A program made the position numbers and the translations under genes. Positions 7,858-17,120 of a stretch of DNA of 64,000 nt are shown one piece after another. Numbering within the stretch: the stretch's first letter is position 1; each line of letters begins with the position of its first letter. This DNA comes from Caballeronia sordidicola (GTDB taxonomy: Bacteria; Pseudomonadota; Gammaproteobacteria; Burkholderiales; Burkholderiaceae), in NCBI RefSeq assembly GCF_001544455.2, contig NZ_FCOC02000002.1, positions 372,001 through 436,000 on the forward strand. The letters are read 5' to 3'. The notes below the pieces were generated by a model. That model was not told where the DNA came from, ran no database searches, and saw nothing but the letters and a program-made list of their open reading frames with translations.

Positions 7858-9223
7858 GTGACACAGGTCTTCCACGCACACTCGACGTCGAATCCTGACG
7901 AAGGCGACTGGCAAACACGTCCGGATCATCCCAACGCGGTGGGCAAACTCGCGGGCCAATCGGCCAGACATTTTGGCGCAGCCGATCTTGCGGAAACCGC
8001 TGGAAAACTCCACGATCTCGGCAAATACACGGATGCGTACCAACAGCGGATCCGAGGCGGTCCACGCGTCGACCATGCAACTTGGGGAGCAAAAGTCGCG
8101 TGCGAGAGGTATGGCGCGTTAGGGCGGATGTTGGCCTACGGCATCGCCGGCCACCACGCAGGAATGGCAAATGGATGCAACCCCGGAACACGTACCCCGC
8201 TCGACGGCCGGCTGGCTGCAGACCTTCCCTTGCTGTTCAACGACTATATGAAAGACCTGACGTTGCCAGCAGCAGCAAAGGAGATGGAGCCAACCGCGTG
8301 GCGGCCAAACAAGGAACGTCCGCAATTCCAGCTTTCCTTGCTAACCCGAATGATCTTCTCGTGCGTTGTTGACGGCGATTATCTCGATACCGACCGCTTC
8401 TATTCCAGAATCGAAAACCGGCCATTCAATCGCGATACTCCAAAGCCCACGCTTATCGAATTGCGTGCGAAGCTGGATACTTATTTAAGCGCATTCAAGG
8501 TCGTCAATCCCATCGACGCAACTCGCGCCCAAATCCTCACGCACGCCCGATCGCATGCAAACGATCGCATTGGCATGTTTTCGCTGACGGTCCCAACGGG
8601 CGGCGGAAAGATGTTGACGTCGCTGGCGTTCGCACTCGATCGCGCTATCGCACACGGTCTCGACCGCGTCATCTTCGTGATTCCGTTCACAAGTGTCGTT
8701 GAGCAAAACGCCGCTGTGTTCAAGAAAGCCTTCGGCAACCTCGGCGATGCTGCCGTGCTGGAGCATCACAGCGCCTTCGTTCCAACGCCTGGCAATGATG
8801 CCGAGGCTGCGGCGATGTTACGCGTCGTAATGGACAATTGGGATGCGCCGGTAATCGTCACGACATCGGTGCGACGGAATTGCGGGTTTCAAATTCGATC
8901 TTATCGATCAACTGTTTCAAATGATCGACAGCATACAAATGCCGGTGATCATTCCCGCCGACGCCGAATGCAAAGCCTTGCTGAAAGACCTCGAACACAC
9001 GGAAAACTGTGGCGGCATAGCGCGCAAGCTTCAGCCGTATCTCATTCAGATTCCGCATGGAGCGTACAGCGCGCTTGCCAAGAGCGGCGCCATACAGCCA
9101 GTTGTCGAATACAAATATGGCACGCAGTTCATGCAATTGATCACCATGGATATGTACAGCGACCGTTTTGGTTTTCGGCTTGACGGCTCAATGCTGCTTG
9201 ATCCAAACAGCCTCATTCAATAA
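7858..9223 (+). pseudogene. cas3: cas3 (type I-C), internally deleted and frameshifted
   Basis: A GTG start at 7858 follows GAGAGG. The N-terminal HD nuclease domain looks intact: AHS (His8), LHDLGK (His52-Asp53), VDHAT (Asp72-His73) and GHH (99-100). The helicase begins with a Walker A variant, PTGGGKM, at 246-252, where Thr is expected after Lys. Family similarity breaks off after VIVTTSV (about 8870). It resumes in another frame with GIAGFKFDLIDQLFQMI (from about 8876) and IARKLQPYLIQIP, the usual Cas3 C-terminus, to the stop at 9223. The DEAD motif and the whole second helicase domain are missing. The original frame ends at 9183. DNA unwinding is therefore lost; the HD domain might still fold. 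Confidence 0.88.
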
Positions 9224-9283
9224 CCCGGTTTCCAATCTGTAGCCTCAGGCAACGACACACAGCTTTATATAAAGGAGACAACC

Positions 9284-9958
9284 GTGGCATACGGAATCCG
9301 CTTGTTGGTAGAAGGCGAAAGGGCGTTGTTTACGCGCCCGGAGATGAAAGTCGAACGCGTGTCCTACGACGTCATCACGCCGTCGGCAGCACGAGGTATT
9401 GTGGAGGCAATTCACTGGAAGCCGGCCATTCGCTGGGTCATTGATCGAATCCGCGTGCTTAACGAAATTCGCTTCGAAACCATACGTCGCAATGAAGTAG
9501 CCAGCAAGATTCCGGCATCGAACGCGCGTTCGGCCATGAAAAAGGACACTTTGGACGGCCTCGTCAATTATGTCGATGTAGACCGCCAACAACGCGCCGC
9601 GTCCATTCTTAAGAATGTGGCCTATGTAATTGAAGCGCATTTCGTGCTCACCAATAAAGCAGAAGAAGGTGATTCAATAGGTAAGCACCTCGATATCTTT
9701 AATCGACGAGCGCGCAAAGGCCAGTGTTTCCACATGCCCAGTTTCGGCGTGCGTGAATTCCCGGCGAATTTCCGGTTACTTGAAGACGACGAGCAGACGC
9801 ACTCGCCACATGAATCGTTGATCGCGGAAAAAGATCTCGGCTGGATGCTGCACGACATTGATTTCGATAACGCCATGACACCGCATTTTTTCCGCGCGTC
9901 TATAAAAGATGGCTGGATTGAAATTCCGGCGCTCCCGTTCGCCGAGCGTGCGGCATGA
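9284..9958 (+). CDS. cas5c: Cas5c (Cas5d), crRNA-processing endoribonuclease
   Basis: A 224-residue protein, full length for the family. The diagnostic early region contains [20 protein letters not shown] (residues 26-45) and [11 protein letters not shown] (62-72). In type I-C systems Cas5 replaces Cas6: it cuts the pre-crRNA at the repeat and stays on the 5' handle as part of Cascade. AGGAG-like AAAGGAGA precedes the ATG. The stop overlaps the start of cas8c by four bases (ATGA), so the genes are translationally coupled. The frame is undamaged despite the broken cas3. Confidence 0.93.
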   Translation: MAYGIRLLVEGERALFTRPEMKVERVSYDVITPSAARGIVEAIHWKPAIRWVIDRIRVLNEIRFETIRRNEVASKIPASNARSAMKKDTLDGLVNYVDVDRQQRAASILKNVAYVIEAHFVLTNKAEEGDSIGKHLDIFNRRARKGQCFHMPSFGVREFPANFRLLEDDEQTHSPHESLIAEKDLGWMLHDIDFDNAMTPHFFRASIKDGWIEIPALPFAERAA

Positions 9959-11766
9959 TTATCAAATCACTTGCTGAATATTACGAACGGCTCGCGGCAC
10001 AGGGCAAGGTCCCGGCCTTTGGTTTGACACAGGAGAAGATCGGCTATTCGATTCTCTTGGACCATGATGGCAAGGTTCGGGACATCGTCAATCTAAGCGA
10101 TCCAACAGAAAAGAAATCGAAGTGGCTGATGCTGACAGTTCCGGCATCTTTCAAGCGCTCGGGTACCGCACCGCCACCGTTCTTCTTGTGGGACAAATCG
10201 GCGTTTGTGCTCGGCGTCGAGCAAAAAAAAGATTCCGACGTACCCTCAGTGAATGCCCGGTCGCATGGTGCGTTCAAGGCGCTTCATCTGGAGCGTCTCG
10301 CCAATGCCACTGATGCGGGCCTCGTTGCGTTACGCAAGTTCGTGGAGGAATGGGTTCCCGAACAATGGCAGCAGTGTGAGGCTCTCGTCAAACATGGCTC
10401 GGTCATATTTAGCGCGAACATCGTGTTTCGGCTCGACGGTGAACAGCAGTACATCCACGAGCGTGCCGCCGCGCAGGAATTGATCAAGCGATACAGCGCA
10501 ACAGATGACTCGCCGCTCGGCCTGTGTCTGGTGAGTGGTGAGACGCAACCCATAGCGCGGCTTCATCCGGCTATCAAGGGTGTTTGGGGCGCGCAGTCGG
10601 CTGGCGCGTCAATTGTATCGTTCAATCTCGACGCTTTCGATTCATATGGCAAAGATCGTGGCGCGAACGCGCCTGTATCCGTGCACGCTGCTTTTGCCTA
10701 TACAACCGTATTGAATTACTTGTTGATGCGTGATCCGCGTCATCGTCAATGCGTGCAGATCGGCGATGCAAGTGTCGTTTTCTGGGCCGAAGCCAAAGAT
10801 CAGCAGCAACAGGACGTTGCCGAAAACCTTTTCTTTAGTGCGCTGGAACCGCCGCCAAGTGATTCCGCCGAAGCTTCGAAACTTTTGCAGGCTCTTGACG
10901 CGGTTGCGGCGGGACGCGCCATGCATTACCTCAATGTGGATCTGGATCCCGCGACCAAAATATTTGTGCTCGGCTTGTCACCGAATGCCTCACGGCTTTC
11001 AGTGCGCTACTGGTTCACCGAGGGCCTCGGCAAATTCGCACAACGACTCGCGCAGCACTACGGCGACCTTGCCATAGAGCCGTTGCCGTGGAAAACGCCT
11101 CCCGCTGCCTGGCGTTTGCTGGCATCGATCGCTGCGCAGGAAAAAACTGAAAACGTGCAGCCAGTGCTCGCGGGTTCATTGATGCGTTCGGTACTAAGTG
11201 GAGAACGCTATCCGCGCACGTTGTTAAGCGCGGCGATCATGCGCATGCGAGCCGACCACGATATTTCCGGGTTGCGCGTTGCATTGTGCAAAGCCGTTTT
11301 AACCCGGGATCAGCGTCTCGATGACAAGAATCACCATCAGGAGGTATCTGTGAGTCTAGATAGAAATGTCACCACGCCGGGCTATTTACTCGGGCGGCTT
11401 TTCGCGGTACTGGAAAGCATTCAGGAGGCTGCATTGCACTCGGTCAACGCAAGCATCAAGGATCGATATTACGGTTCAGCTTCAGCCATGCCTGCAGGCG
11501 TCTTTCCTCTTTTAATGCGAGGTGCTCAGAATCACCTGTCGAAGGCGCTGAAAGATCCCAAGAGCAAAGGACTTGCGGTATCGCTGGAAAAAGAAGCGCA
11601 GCAGATTATCGAGGGATTGAGCTCTGAACTTCCGAAGACGCTCCGGCTAGAAGATCAGGGGCGCTTCGCTATTGGTTATTACCACCAGCGCAATGAGCGC
11701 TTCCGGTCAAAAGCGGACAAGAACGAAACCCGGAACAAGTTGGACGAAACATTGGAGACAATTTAA
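9955..11766 (+). CDS. cas8c: Cas8c (Csd1), large subunit of type I-C Cascade
   Basis: A 603-residue protein, normal Csd1 length, opening with [20 protein letters not shown] and continuing with the Csd1 pattern ([25 protein letters not shown]). Cas8c recognises the protospacer-adjacent motif and recruits Cas3; in many type I-C loci its C-terminal part also yields the small subunit Cas11 from an internal start. Its start overlaps cas5c by four bases. Its stop shares a base with the ATG of cas7 (TAATG). The frame is intact. Confidence 0.93.
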   Translation: MIIKSLAEYYERLAAQGKVPAFGLTQEKIGYSILLDHDGKVRDIVNLSDPTEKKSKWLMLTVPASFKRSGTAPPPFFLWDKSAFVLGVEQKKDSDVPSVNARSHGAFKALHLERLANATDAGLVALRKFVEEWVPEQWQQCEALVKHGSVIFSANIVFRLDGEQQYIHERAAAQELIKRYSATDDSPLGLCLVSGETQPIARLHPAIKGVWGAQSAGASIVSFNLDAFDSYGKDRGANAPVSVHAAFAYTTVLNYLLMRDPRHRQCVQIGDASVVFWAEAKDQQQQDVAENLFFSALEPPPSDSAEASKLLQALDAVAAGRAMHYLNVDLDPATKIFVLGLSPNASRLSVRYWFTEGLGKFAQRLAQHYGDLAIEPLPWKTPPAAWRLLASIAAQEKTENVQPVLAGSLMRSVLSGERYPRTLLSAAIMRMRADHDISGLRVALCKAVLTRDQRLDDKNHHQEVSVSLDRNVTTPGYLLGRLFAVLESIQEAALHSVNASIKDRYYGSASAMPAGVFPLLMRGAQNHLSKALKDPKSKGLAVSLEKEAQQIIEGLSSELPKTLRLEDQGRFAIGYYHQRNERFRSKADKNETRNKLDETLETI

Positions 11767-12638
11767 TGACCATTATTGCAAACCGCTACGAATTCGTTTA
11801 TCTGTTCGACATCACCAACGGCAACCCAAACGGCGATCCCGATGCGGGTAATCTTCCGCGTCTTGATCCTGAGACCAATCTGGGACTGGTTACTGATGTC
11901 TGCCTGAAACGGAAGATCCGGAATTACGTTACGCTGGAAAAAGATAACAAGCCGGGCCACGCTATTTACATGCAAGAGAAGGCGGTTCTGAATCTGCAGA
12001 ATAAACTCGGATACGAAGCGCTTAACCTGACTCCAGCGGACAAGAAGTTACCCAAGGATCCCAAAGACGCCGAAGCGCTGACCAAATGGATGTGCACGAA
12101 TTTCTTCGACATCCGCGCGTTTGGTGCAGTCATGAGCACCGGCGTGAATTGCGGGCAGGTCCGCGGTCCGATCCAGTTAGCCTTTGCCAAGTCCATCGAA
12201 CCGGTCATGCCAATGGAGGTTTCCATTACGCGCATGTGTGTGACGAACGAGAAGGATGCGGAAAACTCGGACCGCACCATGGGCCGCAAGCATATTCTCC
12301 CTTACGGTTTATATCGGGCGCATGGATTCATATCGGCGAAACTCGCGGAGCGCACAGGTTTCACCGAGGACGATCTCGAACTCGTGTGGCGTTCGTTGAC
12401 CAATATGTTTGAGCACGACCGCTCTGCTGCACGCGGTGAAATGGCTGCGCGCAAGCTTATCGTTTTCAAGCACGAAAGCGCATTGGGCAATGCGCCGGCG
12501 CATATGCTTTTCGATGCAGTGAAGGTAGACCGAGTGACAGAAGGCTCTGAACTTCCGGCGCGACGTTTCGCCGATTACACCGTGTCTATCGATAAAACGA
12601 AGGTTGCGAATGGTGTAGAAGTTATCGATCGAATTTGA
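11766..12638 (+). CDS. cas7: Cas7c (Csd2), crRNA-binding backbone of type I-C Cascade
   Basis: A 290-residue protein with the Csd2 hallmarks FDITNGNPNGDPDAGNLPRL near the N-terminus, VRGPIQLAFAKSIEP and FEHDRSAARGEM. Several copies line the crRNA in Cascade. The ATG lies at the cas8c stop. The C-terminus ends naturally (FADYTVSIDKTKV, then ANGVEVIDRI). Three bases after the stop the sequence changes to a cas2 tail fragment, so cas4, cas1 and most of cas2 have been removed just downstream. Confidence 0.93.
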   Translation: MTIIANRYEFVYLFDITNGNPNGDPDAGNLPRLDPETNLGLVTDVCLKRKIRNYVTLEKDNKPGHAIYMQEKAVLNLQNKLGYEALNLTPADKKLPKDPKDAEALTKWMCTNFFDIRAFGAVMSTGVNCGQVRGPIQLAFAKSIEPVMPMEVSITRMCVTNEKDAENSDRTMGRKHILPYGLYRAHGFISAKLAERTGFTEDDLELVWRSLTNMFEHDRSAARGEMAARKLIVFKHESALGNAPAHMLFDAVKVDRVTEGSELPARRFADYTVSIDKTKVANGVEVIDRI

Positions 12639-12641
12639 TCC

Positions 12642-12759
12642 GATGACAAGCGCGCCCTTCTCCGGTGGTTTTACTTTGTTGGGAATAGTCGGGAGCGCAG
12701 GATCGAACACGTTGGCGCGAAAGAGTCCGTGGATTTTTAATGCGCCTTTGATTGGTTGA
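12642..12759 (+). pseudogene. cas2: cas2 C-terminal remnant
   Basis: Translation just after the cas7 stop reads LLRWFYFVGN, then RRIEHVGAKESVDF, matching the C-terminal end of type I-C Cas2 proteins (typically LRFYYLG...RRVEHVGAKP.xDxxGPLI). The reading stops at TAA 12738, but removing one T from the TTTTT run at 12734-12738 restores NAPLIG and a stop at 12757-12759. About the last 40 codons survive. cas4, cas1 and the N-terminal half of cas2 are gone. The similarity is recalled from the family, not computed. Confidence 0.72.
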
Positions 12760-12978
12760 TTGGTCGGTGTTTGGTCGGATACTTGAGCGGCTGCGAACCT
12801 GAGGTGACCGGGGTTTTGCGGCGAGGTTTGCACAAGTCAAATGGCGTTGATTTTGTTCGGAATCCTTCTAATTGTGGCGGGAAGTTTGGAGATCGCAAGA
12901 GATTGGTTTATCGACAGACGATGGTTCGCGGAATCGCAGAATTTTAGGTAGATAAATCAGGACGTCGAGTGAGGTGTG
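12760..12978 (+). promoter_or_regulatory. Leader of the CRISPR array
   Basis: The region between the cas2 remnant and the first repeat. It carries the inverted repeat TGCGAACCT (12792-12800) and AGGTTTGCA (12824-12832), as in type I-C leaders, then an AT-richer stretch up to the array. It should hold the pre-crRNA promoter; I cannot assign exact promoter boxes. Confidence 0.6.
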
Positions 12979-13274
12979 GTCGCGCTCTTCGTAAGCGCGC
13001 GGGTTGAAACTAATGGGTGAAAACTCAATTCTTTGCGCTACAACGTCGCGCCTTTGCGGGCGTGCGGGTTGAAACATCGTGTCGAACAGTTTCACGCCTT
13101 GCGGGATGTGGTCGCGCCCGTTGCGGGCGCACGGATTGAAACAACTTGGAACGCTGCCGCGCTGTTGGGCAATTCATTTCGCGCTCCTCGCGGGCGCGTG
13201 GGTTGAAACCCTTCAAAAATGACAAAGATGTTGCGGACCTTGTCGCGCCCTTCGTGGGGGCGCGAATTGAAAAC
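12979..13274 (+). CRISPR. Degenerate type I-C CRISPR array, 5 repeats and 4 spacers
   Basis: Repeats lie at 12979-13010, 13045-13075, 13111-13142, 13178-13209 and 13242-13274 (32, 31, 32, 32 and 33 bases). Spacers are 34, 35, 35 and 32 bases. The implied consensus has a first arm GTCGCGCCCTTC followed by GCGGGCGCGCGGGTTGAAAC, a typical type I-C repeat with a GC-rich hairpin and GAAAC end. Every copy differs: repeat 1 has GTAAGCGC in the stem, repeat 2 lacks a base, repeat 3 has ACGGATTG, repeat 4 starts with T, and repeat 5 has an altered stem and GAATTGAAAAC. With cas1, cas2 and cas4 missing the array cannot grow. Confidence 0.9.
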
Positions 13275-13449
13275 ATCATGACGCCTGGCAATATCGAGCC
13301 TAATCACTGTTCTCACTTGGCCCAGCGCCATGTACCATTACATTCGTCGCCAATCCGTCATTGCCTCAAAAATAGCTTTAACAATCCTAACTATATCGCC
13401 AATTTATTATCGAGCGCGAAATGAACCACCATAAAGACTGACAGATCTC

Positions 13450-14205
13450 ATGCCTTCCCACCACGTCCTAATCTGCCTTCCTACTTACGGTGAAGAAGTT
13501 CACATCAACTTCGCTTTCTCATTGCTCGACCTGACGCGGGCATTAACCGATTCCGGATCGACTTACGAAACATTGCACGTAGCGTCGTCGCAGATCATTC
13601 GAGCACGGAACTTCTTTGCCAATTATTTCCTGAATCATCCGAATTTCACGCATCTGCTATTCCTCGATACAGACATGAAGTTCCCGGCTTCATCTGTCCT
13701 GAGACTGCTGGCCGCGGACAAAGCGATCGCAGGCGTTGCCTATCCTTTCCGGAGAATGAATCTAGAGGGAACAATATCGGCAGACGATATTGGCCTGAGC
13801 ATGAGCGACTGGCTTCAAAAGCACGCGGACTACACTGTCAGTCCACTCACGGACAAGGACGGAAGCGTGAGTTTCACAAATGGATTCATTGAAGCCGAAC
13901 ACGTTGGGACGGGTGTTTTTCTTGCGCAACGTGAGGCGTTCGAGGCAACGATACCGTTCACCGAATGCTTCGCGCCTCCGCAACAATACGCATCGATGAT
14001 TGCAAATAATAAGTTCTACGGATTTTTCGAGACGGTCGAAGAGAAAGGGGTTTATCAGGGAGAAGATATCTCGTTCTGCAGGCGAGCCCGTCAGGCCGGG
14101 CTATCGGTTTGGGCGCTCATCGACTCCACCGTCGTTCATTACGGTATGTCGGAAGTTTCAGGACAATGGCTACAGGCCATGAAACTTCGCGGCAATATTG
14201 CTTGA
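13450..14205 (+). CDS. Glycosyltransferase-like protein (GT2/Anp1-type fold)
   Basis: A 251-residue protein without membrane segments. It begins HVLICLPTYGEEVHINFAFS. It then shows the element IIRARNFFANYFL near residue 53 and a DxD-type motif, LLFLDTDMKFP, near residue 75. Next come AIAGVAYPFR, EAEHVGTGVFLAQREAF and the late acidic element YQGEDISFCRRARQAG, the order seen in GT-A glycosyltransferases of the Anp1/phage type. The nucleotide-sugar donor and acceptor are unknown. It lies alone next to the CRISPR array and has lower GC content than the core genes, so it may be part of the same acquired island. Confidence 0.65.
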   Translation: MPSHHVLICLPTYGEEVHINFAFSLLDLTRALTDSGSTYETLHVASSQIIRARNFFANYFLNHPNFTHLLFLDTDMKFPASSVLRLLAADKAIAGVAYPFRRMNLEGTISADDIGLSMSDWLQKHADYTVSPLTDKDGSVSFTNGFIEAEHVGTGVFLAQREAFEATIPFTECFAPPQQYASMIANNKFYGFFETVEEKGVYQGEDISFCRRARQAGLSVWALIDSTVVHYGMSEVSGQWLQAMKLRGNIA

Positions 14206-14272
14206 ATGCTTATTCGCCGCGCTTAAAGCAGTCCGGCCAATTTAAAGCGCGGTAATATCCCAACATCCAATC

Positions 14273-15292
14273 TCAGATTCCGCAAATCTCTCCGGTTCCT
14301 TCAAGTTCCCGCGCCGCCTTCGCGCCTTCAACCTGCAAGATCGTTGGTAAAGAAACGCCGTTTTTCGCGGCCGTCACTTCCGCAAGAATCGATACCGCGA
14401 TCTCAGGCGGCGTTCTGCTGCCAATATAAATCCCGACAGGACCATGAAGGCGCGATAACTCGGCATCGGAGAGATCGAATTCTTTCAGGCGCTCGCGACG
14501 CGCCGCATTGTTTTTCCGCGATCCCAATGCGCCGACATAAAACGCCGGCGTCTTCAACGCTTCCATCAACGCGAGATCATCGAGTTTCGGATCGTGCGTC
14601 AATGCAATGACGGCGCAACGCTCATCCAGTTTCATTTCCATCACGGTATCGTCGGGCATGGTACGCACGATTTTCGTGCCGGGCACATCCCACTCGTCCG
14701 TGTACTCCTCGCGCGGATCGCAAACTGTCACGTGATAATCCAGTCCGACCGCGATGCTGCACAAATATCGCGACAACTGCCCCGCGCCGATCACCAGCAT
14801 TCGATACCGCGGCCCGTGAATAGTCGAAAGCGTGGTTTCTTCGAAGGTAACACCGTCTGTTTCCTCTGCCGGCTCCAGTTTGACGGCGCCCGTATTCATA
14901 TCGAGCGTGCGCGTCACCAGTTTTCCGGCGAGCACCGCATCGCACAATTGCGCGATGCCGCTTTCCATCGACAACGGTTCCAGCACAAGCTGGATGGTTC
15001 CACCGCAAGGCAGTCCGAATCGATGCGCTTCTTCCGCCGAGATGCCGTACTTCACGCTTTCGGGCTTCGTCTGCTCAATACCGCGCTGCCTCACGCGCTC
15101 GATCAAGTCGTCTTCAATACAGCCGCCCGACACCGATCCCATCACCGCCCCGTCATCGCGCACGGCGAGCATCGCGCCCTCGGGCCGGGGCGACGAGCCC
15201 CACGTCTTCACCACCGTCACCAGCAATACGCGATGCCCGCGTTCGAGCCATCGCGCACTGTTTCTCAGGACTTCGAGATCCACGCTGTCCAT
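14273..15292 (-). CDS. XdhC/CoxI family protein
   Basis: A 339-residue protein with both XdhC domains. The N-terminal part contains VVKTWGSSPRPEGAMLAV and GSVSGGCIEDDL (about residues 50-62). The C-terminal Rossmann-like part contains MLVIGAGQLSRYLCSIA, and YVGALGSRKNNAARRERL follows. XdhC proteins bind molybdenum cofactor, help insert the sulfurated form into xanthine-dehydrogenase-type enzymes and protect it. No molybdoenzyme structural gene is nearby, so the client is unknown. Confidence 0.88.
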   Translation of the reverse strand: MDSVDLEVLRNSARWLERGHRVLLVTVVKTWGSSPRPEGAMLAVRDDGAVMGSVSGGCIEDDLIERVRQRGIEQTKPESVKYGISAEEAHRFGLPCGGTIQLVLEPLSMESGIAQLCDAVLAGKLVTRTLDMNTGAVKLEPAEETDGVTFEETTLSTIHGPRYRMLVIGAGQLSRYLCSIAVGLDYHVTVCDPREEYTDEWDVPGTKIVRTMPDDTVMEMKLDERCAVIALTHDPKLDDLALMEALKTPAFYVGALGSRKNNAARRERLKEFDLSDAELSRLHGPVGIYIGSRTPPEIAVSILAEVTAAKNGVSLPTILQVEGAKAARELEGTGEICGI

Positions 15293-15722
15293 GATTTCTT
15301 CCCCTTCTTCTCTTCACCTTCACCGCCGGCCGCCGTTTGTTCGAGCTCGCCGGCAGCTTCGTCATTCTGAGCCAGTCACGCGCTGAACCGCTTGAAAACT
15401 CACCCGGGATTCTCCTCGCCGCGCGATGTCTCGGGGTGATTTCCGGTCGCCATCACATGATAGAAGTAGAGCATAGCGCTGGAATATGCGCTCGTCGGAC
15501 CAGAAATCACTAGCGAGAAGCCGCGAAGGGGCCGGTGTTACAACTTTCCGGTAATTTCCGATCCTCGGTCATCGCCCGAACGCACGGTTCCGAAGGCTCT
15601 GGCGCGCAGGTCAGCCCACGTGCGGTGCTATGCCGTTTGAGTTCACTGCGGTGAGCGGCATAAAACCGCCGCCACGCTGGCCAGCAGCAAGACTACGGAT
15701 ATGAATTTTCATCGCGCGACGT
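15293..15722. other. Intergenic region, no gene seen
   Basis: About 430 bases between the XdhC-family gene start and the permease stop, both on the minus strand. It should hold the promoter of the XdhC-family gene and the end of the permease transcript. An imperfect inverted repeat TATGCCG/CGGCATA at about 15630-15662 could end the permease transcript, but no clear T-run follows on that strand. Confidence 0.4.
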
Positions 15723-17120
15723 TCACTCCGTCCCAAGTCCCAGTTTCGAATGCTTACGCGAATATCCAAAGTAGATCGCCAGGCCGATCGCGAGCCACGT
15801 CACAAACGCGACCCACGTTACGGCCTTCAAATTCAGCATCAGGAACAGGCATGCCGCCACGGCGAGAACTGGCACGACCGGCACGCCCGGGCACCGGAAC
15901 GCACGCGGCAAATCCGGATGCGTGCGGCGCAGGACCAGCACGGCGATCGATACCATCGAAAATGCGGCCAGCGTGCCGATATTGATCAGTTCCGCCAGCA
16001 CATTCAGCGGCACGAGCGCACCGATCAGGCCGAAGAAAATGCCCACGAGCCACGTCGTGAAAAACGGCGTTCCGAACTTCGCATGCACCGTCGACAATCG
16101 CTTTGGCAGCAAACCGTCGCGCGACATTGCGTAAATGATGCGGGTCTGGCCGTAGCTCATGACCAGGATCACGGTCAACATGCCAAGCACCGCGCCCAGA
16201 TCGATGAAACCCGCCACCCACCGTTGTCCCGCGACCTGCAGCGCGTAAGAAACCGGATGCGAGATGCTGGCGAACTGCGCCGCCGGCACAATGCCCGTTA
16301 CGACTGCCGCGACCGCCACATAAAGCACGGCGCACACCGCCAACGAAGAGATGATGCCGATCGGCAAATCGCGTTTCGGATTCTTAACCTCTTCAGCCGC
16401 CGACGACACCGAGTCGAAGCCGATAAACGCAAAGAACATCACGGCGGCCGCGCCAAACACGCCGTCCCATCCGTTTGGCATGAACGGATGCCAGTTCGCC
16501 GGCGTCACATGAAACACGCCAACGCCGATCACCATCAGCACGACCGCGACCTTGATCGCGACCATGATGTTGTTCACGCGCGCCGATTCCTTGATCCCAA
16601 TCGACAACAGCGCTGTGATCACCATCATCACCAGGAACGCGGGCAGGTTGAACAGGGTGAACTGCCCGGGGACGGCGCCGGGCGCGGCGCTCAGAATGAC
16701 CGGCAGCGAAATGCCAAAGCCCGATAACAGCGACTGCAGATAACCCGACCAGCCAACGGACACCGCCGAAGTCGCCAGTCCGTATTCCAGCATCAAATCC
16801 CAGCCAATGACCCAAGCGGCCAACTCGCCAAGCGTGGCGTAGGAATACGTGTAAATGGATCCGGCCACAGGAATTGTCGATGAAAACTCCGCGTATGCGA
16901 GCGCCGCGAGTCCGCACGCAATCGCCGCGAGGATGAACGACACCATCAGCGCCGGCCCCGCTTGAACCGCGCCGGTTCCGGTCAGCACAAAAATCCCCGT
17001 GCCAATGATCGCGCCCACGCCGAGGAATGTCAGGTCGAGCGCGCCGAGCGTCTTTTTTAATCCGGCGCGTTGCGCGCCGGCGAGCATGTGCTCGATGCTT
17101 TTCTTACGGAACAGGGACAT
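15723..17120 (-). CDS. APC-family amino-acid permease (cationic amino-acid transporter type)
   Basis: A 465-residue, twelve-segment inner-membrane protein. The first helix contains FLGVGAIIGTGIFVLTGTGA, the glycine-rich substrate motif of APC transporters. The next landmark is AALAYAEFSSTIPVAGSIYT. Helix 6 has the conserved FFAFIGFDSVSSAAEEVKNP. Together these place it in the CAT/YfnA branch of amino-acid/proton symporters, although the exact amino acid cannot be read from sequence. It is transcribed alone from an AT-rich upstream region. Confidence 0.9.
   Translation of the reverse strand: MSLFRKKSIEHMLAGAQRAGLKKTLGALDLTFLGVGAIIGTGIFVLTGTGAVQAGPALMVSFILAAIACGLAALAYAEFSSTIPVAGSIYTYSYATLGELAAWVIGWDLMLEYGLATSAVSVGWSGYLQSLLSGFGISLPVILSAAPGAVPGQFTLFNLPAFLVMMVITALLSIGIKESARVNNIMVAIKVAVVLMVIGVGVFHVTPANWHPFMPNGWDGVFGAAAVMFFAFIGFDSVSSAAEEVKNPKRDLPIGIISSLAVCAVLYVAVAAVVTGIVPAAQFASISHPVSYALQVAGQRWVAGFIDLGAVLGMLTVILVMSYGQTRIIYAMSRDGLLPKRLSTVHAKFGTPFFTTWLVGIFFGLIGALVPLNVLAELINIGTLAAFSMVSIAVLVLRRTHPDLPRAFRCPGVPVVPVLAVAACLFLMLNLKAVTWVAFVTWLAIGLAIYFGYSRKHSKLGLGTE

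Noticed and set aside
12309..12833. Minus-strand ORF with a protein-like stretch (KGALKIHGLF, ANVFDPALP) between cas7 and the array
   Set aside because: It is the antisense reading of the cas2 tail remnant and of the cas7 C-terminus. The plus-strand reading matches Cas2, which explains why the complement looks coding.
15630..15662. TATGCCG/CGGCATA inverted repeat as permease terminator
   Set aside because: The stem is short, the loop imperfect and no T-run follows on the minus strand.
15750..16727. 325-residue plus-strand ORF opposite the amino-acid permease
   Set aside because: Antisense shadow with abnormal His/Arg content and no domain.
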